From assembly GCA_910578085.1 (NCBI GenBank), contig CAJTPM010000013.1:63746-110711 (forward strand): a stretch of DNA of 46,966 bases. Direction: 5' to 3'. Below the pieces are notes generated by a model that saw nothing but the letters and a program-made list of their open reading frames with translations, did not search any database and was not told the origin of the DNA. This DNA comes from an uncultured Lachnospiraceae bacterium (GTDB taxonomy: Bacteria > Bacillota > Clostridia > Lachnospirales > Lachnospiraceae). The position numbers were made by a program, and so were the translations under genes. The first letter of the stretch is position 1, and each line of letters opens with the position of its first letter. Shown here in pieces: positions 14,897 to 22,998 of this stretch.

Positions 14897-16501
14897 TTAC
14901 TCTGTCTTAATATAGAGGATCCCATCCACAACTTTCATGGAATTCTCCTCCGGGAAGCTCTTAAGCTCCTGATATTCTTTTGTCCCGTATATCCTCTCCA
15001 TCTCCTCATCCGGCACCAGATTGATGGTCACACCCAGATAATGTTTCATAAAAGCCTGATAATTTGTATCCGTATAGATCAGATAGTCCCCCGACATACC
15101 AATCATATTGCCGGTGAGCGCCCCGGTGATATCCGTCTCCGGCAGATTCTCCTTATTCTGTACCCCGATCATCGCCACCGGTATTCCCGTATAATACCCC
15201 CTGGTCTGTTCCATCCGGTCCGTAAGACGCAGACAGTAAGCATAGGTCTTCTCATACTTTTTCTGCAGATTGGAATAGGCGATATTATCCGTCACACCAT
15301 AATTAAAAACTAATATAAATCCGCCAAGCACCACCCCCCACTGCAGCACAATATTACTGATCACGGAAGGTTTTTTTAGCACCTGGGGGTCTCTTCTGTG
15401 CAGTGGTGAAAACTGTCCGGAAAGCTCAGTCTGCCCGAAACCGTAGCGCAGCATGAATGCAAGCATTAAAACCGGGAGCAGGCACCACTGATACCGCATC
15501 AGCAGATGATAAGTCACTTCCGGAGATATCAGCAGGATCACATTAAAAGCAGCCGGCACCACCAGGATTGTTAACAGGCAGATCAGATAGAAATACCATT
15601 TTCTGAAATAGCCTCTCCGTACCACAAACCGCATCAGAAGGATAAACGCCGCTATCGTCAGCACACCAAAGGCAGCAAAAGATATCATATTATTATACAA
15701 CACATTTCCATTTCCTGTAAACGCAAAGAAATCCCCATACAGATTCCACAGTTTTTCCGAAAACGGCAGGCTGCCTCCTGCTGTCATTCCGTTTATTCCC
15801 TGATAAGTATCCAGTTCTCTTCCCTGTACTTTTAGCAGAACCTGCAGGATCACATAATAAAGCCCCACACCGATCAGTCCCATGTACAGATAACGAAGTA
15901 TACCGTTCACCTTCTTTTTCAGGGAATTTTCACTGAAAAATACCATCAGACAGCCATACATGCTCAGAAGGATGGCAAAAGACAGATAGGACTGGTAGGT
16001 CCCCATGCTGAAGGCAAGACAGATACCCCCCGGAATAAATCCCCAGTCACTCTTTTTCGTCACTGTCACCGCTAAAAACACAAGACACAGCGCGAACATA
16101 TAGCCGTCCGCCGTAAAAATATAGGCATAAGTGGACGCAAGAGCCGGAAAGCTGACAAGCAATCCGCAGATCAGTATGATCCCCGGTTCATTTTTTATTT
16201 CCAGAAATTCAATCAGCGCCGCCGCACCGATACTTAAAAAGAATAGCGAAAGCAGTCCGATCGCCCAGGGCAGAGAAAAATAGGAAGAAAATCCACATGC
16301 CACCGTCAGAAACCACCTGCCGGAAGTGATCATATTCTGGTCGAAATACATGCTCGCCAGTCCGTCATGATTCGGGAAATCGCCGGCTATCACCGGAAAA
16401 TGTATCATAAGCCCCAACAAAAATACTGTCCAGAACGCCACCTTCCATTCCTTCCGCATATTCGCCTTCAGATCGTTCCATACTTCCATTGGAGTTCTCA
16501 T
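14897..16501 (-). CDS. GtrII-like polytopic glucosyltransferase
   Basis: 534 aa. About ten membrane segments and a first outer loop with AGDFPNHDGLASMYFDQ followed by SGRWFL, which I recognise from the Glucos_trans_II (GtrII) family, serotype-converting transferases taking glucose from undecaprenyl phosphate. The C-terminal 120 residues form an outer domain (VAMIGVQNKENLPETD to the end). Its ATG overlaps the stop of the SGNH gene by 4 nt and has GGAGACAAACAA ahead. Paired directly with a GtrB-like gene, it forms a likely extracytoplasmic side-chain glycosylation module. Confidence 0.78.
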   Translation of the reverse strand: MRTPMEVWNDLKANMRKEWKVAFWTVFLLGLMIHFPVIAGDFPNHDGLASMYFDQNMITSGRWFLTVACGFSSYFSLPWAIGLLSLFFLSIGAAALIEFLEIKNEPGIILICGLLVSFPALASTYAYIFTADGYMFALCLVFLAVTVTKKSDWGFIPGGICLAFSMGTYQSYLSFAILLSMYGCLMVFFSENSLKKKVNGILRYLYMGLIGVGLYYVILQVLLKVQGRELDTYQGINGMTAGGSLPFSEKLWNLYGDFFAFTGNGNVLYNNMISFAAFGVLTIAAFILLMRFVVRRGYFRKWYFYLICLLTILVVPAAFNVILLISPEVTYHLLMRYQWCLLPVLMLAFMLRYGFGQTELSGQFSPLHRRDPQVLKKPSVISNIVLQWGVVLGGFILVFNYGVTDNIAYSNLQKKYEKTYAYCLRLTDRMEQTRGYYTGIPVAMIGVQNKENLPETDITGALTGNMIGMSGDYLIYTDTNYQAFMKHYLGVTINLVPDEEMERIYGTKEYQELKSFPEENSMKVVDGILYIKTE

Positions 16502-17430
16502 TTGTTTGTCTCCTTTGACAGTTTCATCATCTCTTCTGCAAGAAAGCGGCCGTAGAGCTCTCTCCCGGCCCTGTTAAAATGCAGTCCACCTTCCATATAC
16601 TCTTCATAATTGGTTTCATCGATCCCTGATTCCCGGAAAGCATCGATAACATACACGCCATACTGTGCCCCGATCTCTTTTTCCAGCTCTACATACTGAT
16701 CTAACGTCCCACCGCCGAAATCTGTCTCAAAACAGTTCTCCCAGCCGGTGAGATGACAGTAGGGCGGTGTCACAAGCACGATCCTCAAATCGGGATATGT
16801 CTTCTGAAAAAGCTCTATCGCATACCGAAGGGAGCCGCCGTAAGTTTTTACGTTGTAGGGATCCTGCGGATCATCTAACTGCCTGCCGTTTGTATAATCG
16901 TTGGTGCCAAAGGACAGCATCAGAAATTCGGTCTGTCGAAGATCCGCCGACGAAAGCCCCGCTAACGCTTCCTCAAAATATCCTATCTTTGTCTGGCTTG
17001 CCGCCAGATCCGCCCACTGCACCCCGAAATCCCGGTAGCAGGCCGCCTTCGCAAGATGATACAGGCTGATGGATTCCTCATGGAAAGAATATCTGTCGGC
17101 ATTTTCTCCGACGCTGGCGCAGTTTCCGCCGAAAGCCCCGTTTAACATGGTCATACCGGAATATTCCTCAAAATACGCATTTACCGGTCCGTCTGTCCGT
17201 TCTTTTCCGATAATGCTGTCCCCGGTTACTACCACATCCCAGGACCTGTCCACTATCTCCGATTCCACACTCTGATAGCCAAAGTATAACAGCAGGCCGC
17301 AGATGCCAAAGGCCACAGCAACAGCAATCAGAGAGAAAGCATTCCTTCCGCCAGCCTCTGTGCTCCTCTGCCATCCACTACGTTTCTCATGGTTTGGCTG
17401 ATTCTTTCCCGAAGTCCCTTTTCCCTGCAC
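16498..17430 (-). CDS. membrane-anchored SGNH hydrolase/acyltransferase
   Basis: 310 aa from a GTG start. One membrane segment at about 31-51, then an SGNH domain with block I VVTGDSIIG (S72), block III SFGTNDY and block V EGGLHFNRAG with the catalytic histidine. Outer-face SGNH enzymes in glycan loci usually move or remove O-acyl groups. The start is unusual: GTG at 17430 lies inside pseG and overlaps it by 103 nt, with AGGAAAGG just ahead. No ATG is available before residue 90, so a shorter form would need a rare start after the pseG stop. The end overlaps the GtrII-like gene by 4 nt. Confidence 0.75.
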   Translation of the reverse strand: MQGKGTSGKNQPNHEKRSGWQRSTEAGGRNAFSLIAVAVAFGICGLLLYFGYQSVESEIVDRSWDVVVTGDSIIGKERTDGPVNAYFEEYSGMTMLNGAFGGNCASVGENADRYSFHEESISLYHLAKAACYRDFGVQWADLAASQTKIGYFEEALAGLSSADLRQTEFLMLSFGTNDYTNGRQLDDPQDPYNVKTYGGSLRYAIELFQKTYPDLRIVLVTPPYCHLTGWENCFETDFGGGTLDQYVELEKEIGAQYGVYVIDAFRESGIDETNYEEYMEGGLHFNRAGRELYGRFLAEEMMKLSKETNK

Positions 17431-18365
17431 AGCCTTTCCTCCTCTTTCTCAATCACCTCTATCACTCTCTCCGGATCCGCCGAAAAATCTCCCGCATTCC
17501 TGATCGACGTCAGTTCTTCAAAAGTCTCCATATTCCTGCGCTGGTTTTCCACAAAATAGAATCCCACCGCGGGCACTCCTATGCTGCAGAGCTCATACAG
17601 TGTACTGCCCGCCGCTGAAACGGCCAGATCACACTCCTGCATCAATTCTGACATATTTGTCACATTTTTATGTATCTGTAAAAAAGGCCTCTCTTTTGCC
17701 ATCTTCTCAAGCTTTTCCGTATCCGGATGATATGGGCCGCAGACAATATGCCAGACAGGCCCGCCAATTTCCGGGTTTTCTTTCCCCATAAGCCTTTCTG
17801 CCATGCAAAGTGCTATATGCAGGCTGTCTCCGCCCCCGGTGGTAAACAGAATATTTTTTACCCTGTCCCGCACTGTATAACTGCAATTCTGAAACTGTCT
17901 GCGCAACGGCATATAATCACAGCCAAGAAAAAGCCTCGTCCCTGAAGGGTAGTCCTTCTCATATCCTAAAGTCTTGCCAAATATATTATAATTAACCAGA
18001 CCGTCACAGGGATATACCGCCTTTTTTTCATCATCCATCAGGATTACCTTTGCGGACTGTCGCAGCTTTTCCAGATAATATGGTGTAACAAAATAGCTGT
18101 CCACCACGATACCTGTCCGCCCTTCCCCACTGTTTCCTGCCAGAATCTCTGTGATCCGGGGCAGTTCCGTCTCCAGTTCATCATAGCGGCCATGCAGTAC
18201 CTTTACCCCAAATCCCCTCTTCTCTATAAACTGCACAGGACTCTCATCCGCCGTGAGAAACAGCACTTTCTCCCCTCGCTCCCTGAGCGCCTCCGCAATT
18301 GTCAGGCAGCGCATCACATGCCCCATAGCGATCTTTTCATTTCCATCCGCCCTGAAATAAAACAT
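17328..18365 (-). CDS. pseG: UDP-2,4-diacetamido-2,4,6-trideoxy-beta-L-altropyranose hydrolase (PseG)
   Basis: 345 aa, family length. N-terminal ADGNEKIAMGHVMRCLTIAEAL carries the catalytic histidine region of PseG; VVDSYFV, FTTGGGDS and VSAAGSTLYELCSIGVPAVGF are the nucleotide-sugar GT-B-like landmarks. PseG removes UDP from UDP-2,4-diacetamido-trideoxyaltrose in the fourth step of pseudaminic acid synthesis, giving the sugar used by PseI. It lies 59 nt after pseI in the same operon. The start is supported by AAAGG a few bases upstream. Its 3' end overlaps the SGNH gene by 103 nt in another frame. Confidence 0.9.
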   Translation of the reverse strand: MFYFRADGNEKIAMGHVMRCLTIAEALRERGEKVLFLTADESPVQFIEKRGFGVKVLHGRYDELETELPRITEILAGNSGEGRTGIVVDSYFVTPYYLEKLRQSAKVILMDDEKKAVYPCDGLVNYNIFGKTLGYEKDYPSGTRLFLGCDYMPLRRQFQNCSYTVRDRVKNILFTTGGGDSLHIALCMAERLMGKENPEIGGPVWHIVCGPYHPDTEKLEKMAKERPFLQIHKNVTNMSELMQECDLAVSAAGSTLYELCSIGVPAVGFYFVENQRRNMETFEELTSIRNAGDFSADPERVIEVIEKEEERLCREKGLRERISQTMRNVVDGRGAQRLAEGMLSL

Positions 18366-18424
18366 TTCTGCTGCCTTTCTCTCTCCCGGTTTCCCGGATT
18401 CCCTTTCTTTTGGACTTCACAATT

Positions 18425-19513
18425 TTAATCAAGCCCTCTCTCATCCTTCCGTCCTTCCATACCCTCCACATAGGAAAATCGCATGGGCGTTCCCTTCTCC
18501 AGATCTCTTGTTGCCCGCTTTCCCAGTATCTCCTCGAAATACTTTGTGTGCAACCCGAAACCCGGACGGATCGAACGCATATTTTCCGGTACGAAATACT
18601 CCCCTGCCCTGATATCCTTTGTCACAAACAGCGAACGGGAATGTTCTCTTTCCCGTATCTGCTTTTCTGACAGCTCAAAGGTTTCTCTCCCCAGAGCCTG
18701 TTCCACCATACGGACTCCCTCGCACATCTGACGAAACTCTGCCGGCTCCATCGAGAATGCGGCATCTGCCCCACCATCCTTCCTGCTCAAGGTCAGATGC
18801 TTTTCTATCACACAGGCGCCCAGCGCCGCCGCCCCCAGTGCCGCCTGATACCCCATGGTATGATCCGAAAGCCCCGTCAGGCAGTCATAGGCCTTTGCCA
18901 TAGCCGGAATCATTTTCAGATTCACCGCAGAGAGGGGCGCGGGATAAGCCGAAGTACACTTCAGTAAAATCACCTGATCATTCCCCTCCTCTGCGCAGGT
19001 CTGCACTGCCAGCTCAATGTCCTTCTCATAAGCCACACCCGTGGCCATCAGAACGGGTTTGCCAGTTTTTGCAATTTTTCGGATCAGCGGAATGTCATTT
19101 AATTCAAAAGAGGCCACTTTATAACAGCACACCCCCAGCTCCTCCAGAAAATCCACCGCCGTATGATCAAAGGGTGCGGAAAAAAAGAGTAACCCTGCCT
19201 TCCCGGCCTCCTCCTTTAATCCTGCCTGCCACTCCCATGGGGTGTATGCTTTTTCATAGAGTTTGTGCAGCGTCGTGCCGTCCCAGAGTGTCCCCTGGGT
19301 GATCTGAAAATACGGCTTATCGCTGTCGATCGTTATGGTATCGGCAGTGTAAGTCTGTATTTTTATCGCGTCAGCCCCGGCCTCCTTCGCCTGATGAATG
19401 ATCTCCAGGGCCCTGTTATAATCCATATTATGGTTGGCTGACATTTCCGCAACCAGAAGGGCGGGCTGCCCCGGCCCGATCTTTCTTCCTGCTATCTCAA
19501 TCTCTTTTCTCAT
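18425..19513 (-). CDS. pseI: pseudaminic acid synthase (PseI, NeuB family)
   Basis: 362 aa. NeuB fold with LLVAEMSANHNMDYNRAL, GADAIKIQTYTADTITID, TLWDGTTLHKLYEKAYTPWEW, FSAPFD, YKVASFE and GLSDHTMG, and a C-terminal SAF/antifreeze-like domain (RSLFVTKDIRAGEYF onward). The TPWEW and YTADTITID motifs are those of PseI rather than sialic (NeuB) or legionaminic (LegI) acid synthases. It condenses the PseG product with phosphoenolpyruvate to pseudaminic acid. GAGGAAAAA precedes the ATG. Neighbours pseG, pseF and distant pseB/pseC support the assignment. Confidence 0.92.
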   Translation of the reverse strand: MRKEIEIAGRKIGPGQPALLVAEMSANHNMDYNRALEIIHQAKEAGADAIKIQTYTADTITIDSDKPYFQITQGTLWDGTTLHKLYEKAYTPWEWQAGLKEEAGKAGLLFFSAPFDHTAVDFLEELGVCCYKVASFELNDIPLIRKIAKTGKPVLMATGVAYEKDIELAVQTCAEEGNDQVILLKCTSAYPAPLSAVNLKMIPAMAKAYDCLTGLSDHTMGYQAALGAAALGACVIEKHLTLSRKDGGADAAFSMEPAEFRQMCEGVRMVEQALGRETFELSEKQIREREHSRSLFVTKDIRAGEYFVPENMRSIRPGFGLHTKYFEEILGKRATRDLEKGTPMRFSYVEGMEGRKDERGLD

Positions 19514-19521
19514 TTTTTCCT

Positions 19522-20220
19522 CTATTCCTCAGCATCCTGAATCCATGCCGCCACTTCCGTCAGCAAATGGACTGTCACATCCGCATCAAATCCATCTTCC
19601 GCCTCCCTGCGCATATACATGCCCTCAGGTCTGATAATACGTATTGTTCTCATACCGATCTTCCCTGCGCCGATAAAATCCTTTGACGGATTGTCTCCGA
19701 TATACACCGTCTCCTGCGGCGCAATGCCAAGTCTGTCGATACAGTAAGCATAAACTGCCGGATCCGGTTTCGCAAGCCCCAGATCATCGCTGGCCAACAC
19801 CACGTCAAATCTTTTATCCAAGCCAAGCGCTTCGATCTTGCGGTGCTGCACCTGTGCGTTCCCGTCTGTGATCAGCCCTGTTTTCTTTTTCTTATCTCTC
19901 AGCCATTCAAGCAGTTTTTCTCCGTCAGGATACAGGGACAGCTTCGGTTTTGTATCCCGATAGACCTCAATAAGTTCCTGCACCGATATGTCCGCATCAT
20001 ACCTCTCACAGATTCGGTCAAAAATCTTCCCTCTGCCCTCCATTTCCATCAGCTCCATCATCTGATAACAAAGCATGTCAGGCCCCGGAGCCTTCCTTCC
20101 TGCGCCCATCTTACTCAAATGTTCTGCCAGGACTCCCGCCACGTTCCGAAATCCCTGCTCCACATAGTCCAGTTCTCTGTACAATGTATCGTCCAGATCA
20201 AACAATACTGCACTTATCAT
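19522..20220 (-). CDS. HAD-family hydrolase in the pseudaminate operon
   Basis: 232 aa, subfamily I HAD. Motif I is FDLDDTLY (D8 and D10), motif II near GLITDGN, motif III a lysine in LGLAKPDP, motif IV YIGDNPSKD. The small helical cap lies at about 20-80. The family removes phosphate from small metabolites. It lies between pseI (9 nt downstream) and an ATP-grasp gene (10 nt upstream), with AGAGG ahead of its ATG. Canonical pseudaminate synthesis has no phosphatase step (unlike sialic acid 9-phosphate routes), so it probably serves a side branch together with the ATP-grasp enzyme. Substrate unknown. Confidence 0.85.
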   Translation of the reverse strand: MISAVLFDLDDTLYRELDYVEQGFRNVAGVLAEHLSKMGAGRKAPGPDMLCYQMMELMEMEGRGKIFDRICERYDADISVQELIEVYRDTKPKLSLYPDGEKLLEWLRDKKKKTGLITDGNAQVQHRKIEALGLDKRFDVVLASDDLGLAKPDPAVYAYCIDRLGIAPQETVYIGDNPSKDFIGAGKIGMRTIRIIRPEGMYMRREAEDGFDADVTVHLLTEVAAWIQDAEE

Positions 20221-20229
20221 ATCTTACCT

Positions 20230-21204
20230 CTATTCCACATAAACTGCCTGCGTATACCGAAGCATCGTCAGTTTCTTTATCTCTTTTCCCGGGAAATCCT
20301 TCTCCGCCTCCCCATCCGTTCCTTTGCCTGCGGCCATCTCTGAAAGTGCCGATGCATAGTCTGCCCCTGCCGCAAAGGCCAGAGGTACCCCGCCGCCAAA
20401 CCTGGGATTGATTTCCAGAAACTGAAGGCTTTTTTTATCCTCTGCCAAAAAGCACTGTATCGTCATCGGGCCTCTCACACCACCTTCTCTGCGCAGCGCC
20501 GCAAGCAGTCTCTCTGTCTCTTTTTCCACAAGCGCATCCGGATCCACCCGGCTCTTTGTGACCTCCCCGGCCCGCACTTCCAGTCTGACCCGCGGCACAA
20601 GATAAACTGGCTCTCCGGAAAAATTGCAGAGCACATCGATCGTATATTCTGTCCCGGACGCACGTTCCTGCACCAGTGCATTATTTACATAGCCGTAAAA
20701 AAAGGCCAACTCCCTCCTGTCTCCCGCCATAAATATATTTTCACTGCCCATACCGTCCACGGGCTTAACGATCAGAGGATACGCCGCCGTCCTCCCGCCA
20801 ATTATATCCTCCACTTCCTGTGCGGAGAATGTCTTTGGCGCCGGAATATCATACTTCTCAAAAAATACTGCTGTTTTTCTTTTATCATCACAGATATCCA
20901 GCACTGCTTTGTCTGACAGAACAAGGGTCACACCAGCTTCCCGAAACCGCTCCCTTGCCCCGTCCAGAATCATAAACTCCGGTTCATACAACGGTACAAG
21001 CAGAGAAACTTCTTCTTTTTTGCAGATAGTCAGAAGTTTATCCACGTAATTTTCTTCGCTGCACCTCGGGATCTGATAAAAGACATCTGTAAAATATTTT
21101 GCCGCATTCTCTGTGGAAGCATCAGCTCCAATGATGCGAAAGCGGCTTTTTAAGTGTTCGATCAGTTCAATTCTTTTCCCTATGGATGTCAGTAATAAAT
21201 TCAT
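20230..21204 (-). CDS. ATP-grasp ligase in the pseudaminate operon
   Basis: 324 aa. N-terminal pre-ATP domain (LLLTSIGKRIELIEHL, IGADAS), ATP-grasp P-loop-like segment IVKPVDGMGSENIF, and metal-binding LEINPRFGGGVPLA. These are features of carbamoyl-phosphate-synthase-like ATP-grasp ligases, which join a carboxylate to an amine or similar nucleophile using ATP. The gene overlaps pseF by 4 nt and precedes the HAD gene. In this setting I infer it makes an amide-linked substituent, for example on an amino sugar, or an unusual acyl donor. The reaction cannot be read from the sequence. Confidence 0.82.
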   Translation of the reverse strand: MNLLLTSIGKRIELIEHLKSRFRIIGADASTENAAKYFTDVFYQIPRCSEENYVDKLLTICKKEEVSLLVPLYEPEFMILDGARERFREAGVTLVLSDKAVLDICDDKRKTAVFFEKYDIPAPKTFSAQEVEDIIGGRTAAYPLIVKPVDGMGSENIFMAGDRRELAFFYGYVNNALVQERASGTEYTIDVLCNFSGEPVYLVPRVRLEVRAGEVTKSRVDPDALVEKETERLLAALRREGGVRGPMTIQCFLAEDKKSLQFLEINPRFGGGVPLAFAAGADYASALSEMAAGKGTDGEAEKDFPGKEIKKLTMLRYTQAVYVE

Positions 21205-21899
21205 ACCGTTCCTCTTTGCTGCATGGCCTGATATTTTAGTTCCGCGATCTGCCAGTCTGTCTCATTGTCAATATCCTGCACTTCCGTTTCACTCACTACA
21301 TAGGGCAGGATCTTCCCCAACATCAGTTTCCTGTTTTTCCGGAAAGCCTCCGTCCGAAAACAATAAAACTGCCCTGCATCATGATATTCCCTCTCCAGAT
21401 CCTGGGAACGGCTGTCAATATAGCGCAGATCTCCAAACTGTAACAGGCCCTCCCTGATCACCATGGCGCGTTTCGGCGGATAAGAAAACTCCACCACCGG
21501 TATCAGCGTGTCCGCATCCTCTACAGCCAGTCTGCCCATCGCTTCTTTCAGTTTTTCCGCCGTCACAAAAGGGGCTGTGGGATAAATACAGCAGCCAAAC
21601 TCAAAACACTCTCCCCGCCTTTCGTATTCTTCCAGCACCTCCAACAACACGTCGTTGGTCCCGGCAAAGTCCCCCGCCGTTTCCTCACTGCGGAAAAAAG
21701 GAACCTTTGCCCCATACTGTTTTGCCAACTCCGCGATCCTCTTATCCTCCGTAGACACCATCACTTCGTCAAAAATGCCGCTCTCAAGCGCTGCCTCTAT
21801 GGAATATGCCATGATCGGCTTTCCGGAAAAAGGGCGGATATTTTTCCCCGGTATCCTCTTGCTGCCGCCTCTCGCGGTGATGATTGCAATCTTTTTCAT
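21201..21899 (-). CDS. pseF: pseudaminic acid cytidylyltransferase (PseF)
   Basis: 232 aa, family length. Begins KKIAIITARGGSKRIPGKNIRP, the CMP-sugar synthetase CTP-binding motif, with FDEVMVSTEDKRIAEL and YPTAPFV following. PseF-type features include the short length and AGDFAGTNDVLLEVL. It activates pseudaminic acid as CMP-pseudaminate. I start it at 21899 because GAGGAAGG precedes this ATG and it begins at the conserved motif; an open frame continues 18 codons upstream. It overlaps the ATP-grasp gene by 4 nt. Confidence 0.9.
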   Translation of the reverse strand: MKKIAIITARGGSKRIPGKNIRPFSGKPIMAYSIEAALESGIFDEVMVSTEDKRIAELAKQYGAKVPFFRSEETAGDFAGTNDVLLEVLEEYERRGECFEFGCCIYPTAPFVTAEKLKEAMGRLAVEDADTLIPVVEFSYPPKRAMVIREGLLQFGDLRYIDSRSQDLEREYHDAGQFYCFRTEAFRKNRKLMLGKILPYVVSETEVQDIDNETDWQIAELKYQAMQQRGTV

Positions 21900-21966
21900 A
21901 ACGCCTTCCTCTATCTTTTCAGACAGTGTTTCCCACGCTGTCCCTGTTTCCACCTGATGTTTCCGC

Positions 21967-22998
21967 TCACTGTCTCCGCATTTTTTTCATCCATTTCCGA
22001 TATGCATTTAAAAGAATGTAATAACAGTAAAATCCCGAATTACTCTTCTGGTGGATCTTTGCCAGTTTCCTTTCCTCCGCCCCGATCTCGCTCAGGTAAT
22101 AAGGGTTATTCTGAAAATCCGGAAAGTACTTCCTCATCCCGTCCCGAAGCTCTGCTAAAAACGACAGCTTTCTGCGTCTTACCCCTGACATATAGGAAAA
22201 TAAAGTTGTAATATAGTAAATCTCGGCAAACCGGAACTCAATTTCAGTACGGTACTTTGTCAGAAACCCTCTGCTGCTGCACTCCATGACCATCAGCTCT
22301 CCGGCGCTCATCCGATCCCTGCATTTTTGTTCCGTAATATGGTGCACCGTGGAGACTCCGTGCTGATAATAGTAATAGAGCGGTTCCTCTATCTTCTCAA
22401 AACGGCGGCAGTATAACATCCACACCGTTCCCGCACAGTTGTCCTCATAAAAGATCCCTTCCGGAAAATTTAATCCGTTCTCCCGGATCATACTCCCCCT
22501 GTAAACTTTTATCACCATACTGCCCGGTCGCATCACAAGCTTTTTATGTTTCTCCTCATCACAGATGCCGGTCTGATCGTCCGTATTATTCTGAATGATC
22601 TTCCCCACTTCCATAGTGTGTTCAGACACCAGGCTGTAATCACAGCCCACCACATCCGCTCCGGTCTCCTCCGCCTTACTAATGAGTTTCTCATAAAAAT
22701 CCGGGGACACCCAGTCATCACTGTCTAAAAAGCCGATCCATTCTCCACCGGCCATTTTCAGCCCTTCATTTTTTGCGCCCCCCTGCCTCTTATTTTTTTC
22801 ATAGTGGATCACCCGGATCTTTTCCGGATGATCCTCCTCATAGCGTCTTAAAATTTCCAGGGAAGCGTCTGTGGAAGCGTCATCCACGGCAATGATCTCC
22901 ATATCCCGCAGTGTCTGACGAAGCAGGCTGTCCAGACAATATTCCAGTTTACCCTCCGCCGCCATATTATAGACCGGCACGATCACGCTGCATTTCAT
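21967..22998 (-). CDS. GT2 glycosyltransferase (soluble)
   Basis: 343 aa. GT-A fold beginning KCSVIVPVYNMAAEGKLEYC, IIAVDDASTDAS, KRQGGAKNEGL and the metal-binding FLDSDDWV. The C-terminal half is basic, ends in MKKMRRQ, and has no clear membrane segment. It probably adds one sugar to the lipid-linked glycan on the cytoplasmic side. The start at 22998 overlaps the ABC transporter stop by 4 nt (ATGA) and begins at the fold; a longer frame of 33 codons lies inside the transporter gene. It lies between the flippase and pseF. Confidence 0.88.
   Translation of the reverse strand: MKCSVIVPVYNMAAEGKLEYCLDSLLRQTLRDMEIIAVDDASTDASLEILRRYEEDHPEKIRVIHYEKNKRQGGAKNEGLKMAGGEWIGFLDSDDWVSPDFYEKLISKAEETGADVVGCDYSLVSEHTMEVGKIIQNNTDDQTGICDEEKHKKLVMRPGSMVIKVYRGSMIRENGLNFPEGIFYEDNCAGTVWMLYCRRFEKIEEPLYYYYQHGVSTVHHITEQKCRDRMSAGELMVMECSSRGFLTKYRTEIEFRFAEIYYITTLFSYMSGVRRRKLSFLAELRDGMRKYFPDFQNNPYYLSEIGAEERKLAKIHQKSNSGFYCYYILLNAYRKWMKKMRRQ

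Noticed and set aside
18425..19513. Synthase as sialic (NeuB) or legionaminic (LegI) acid synthase
   Set aside because: TPWEW and YTADTITID are PseI features, and a PseG-type hydrolase and PseB are present; no NeuC or LegG-like epimerase is seen.
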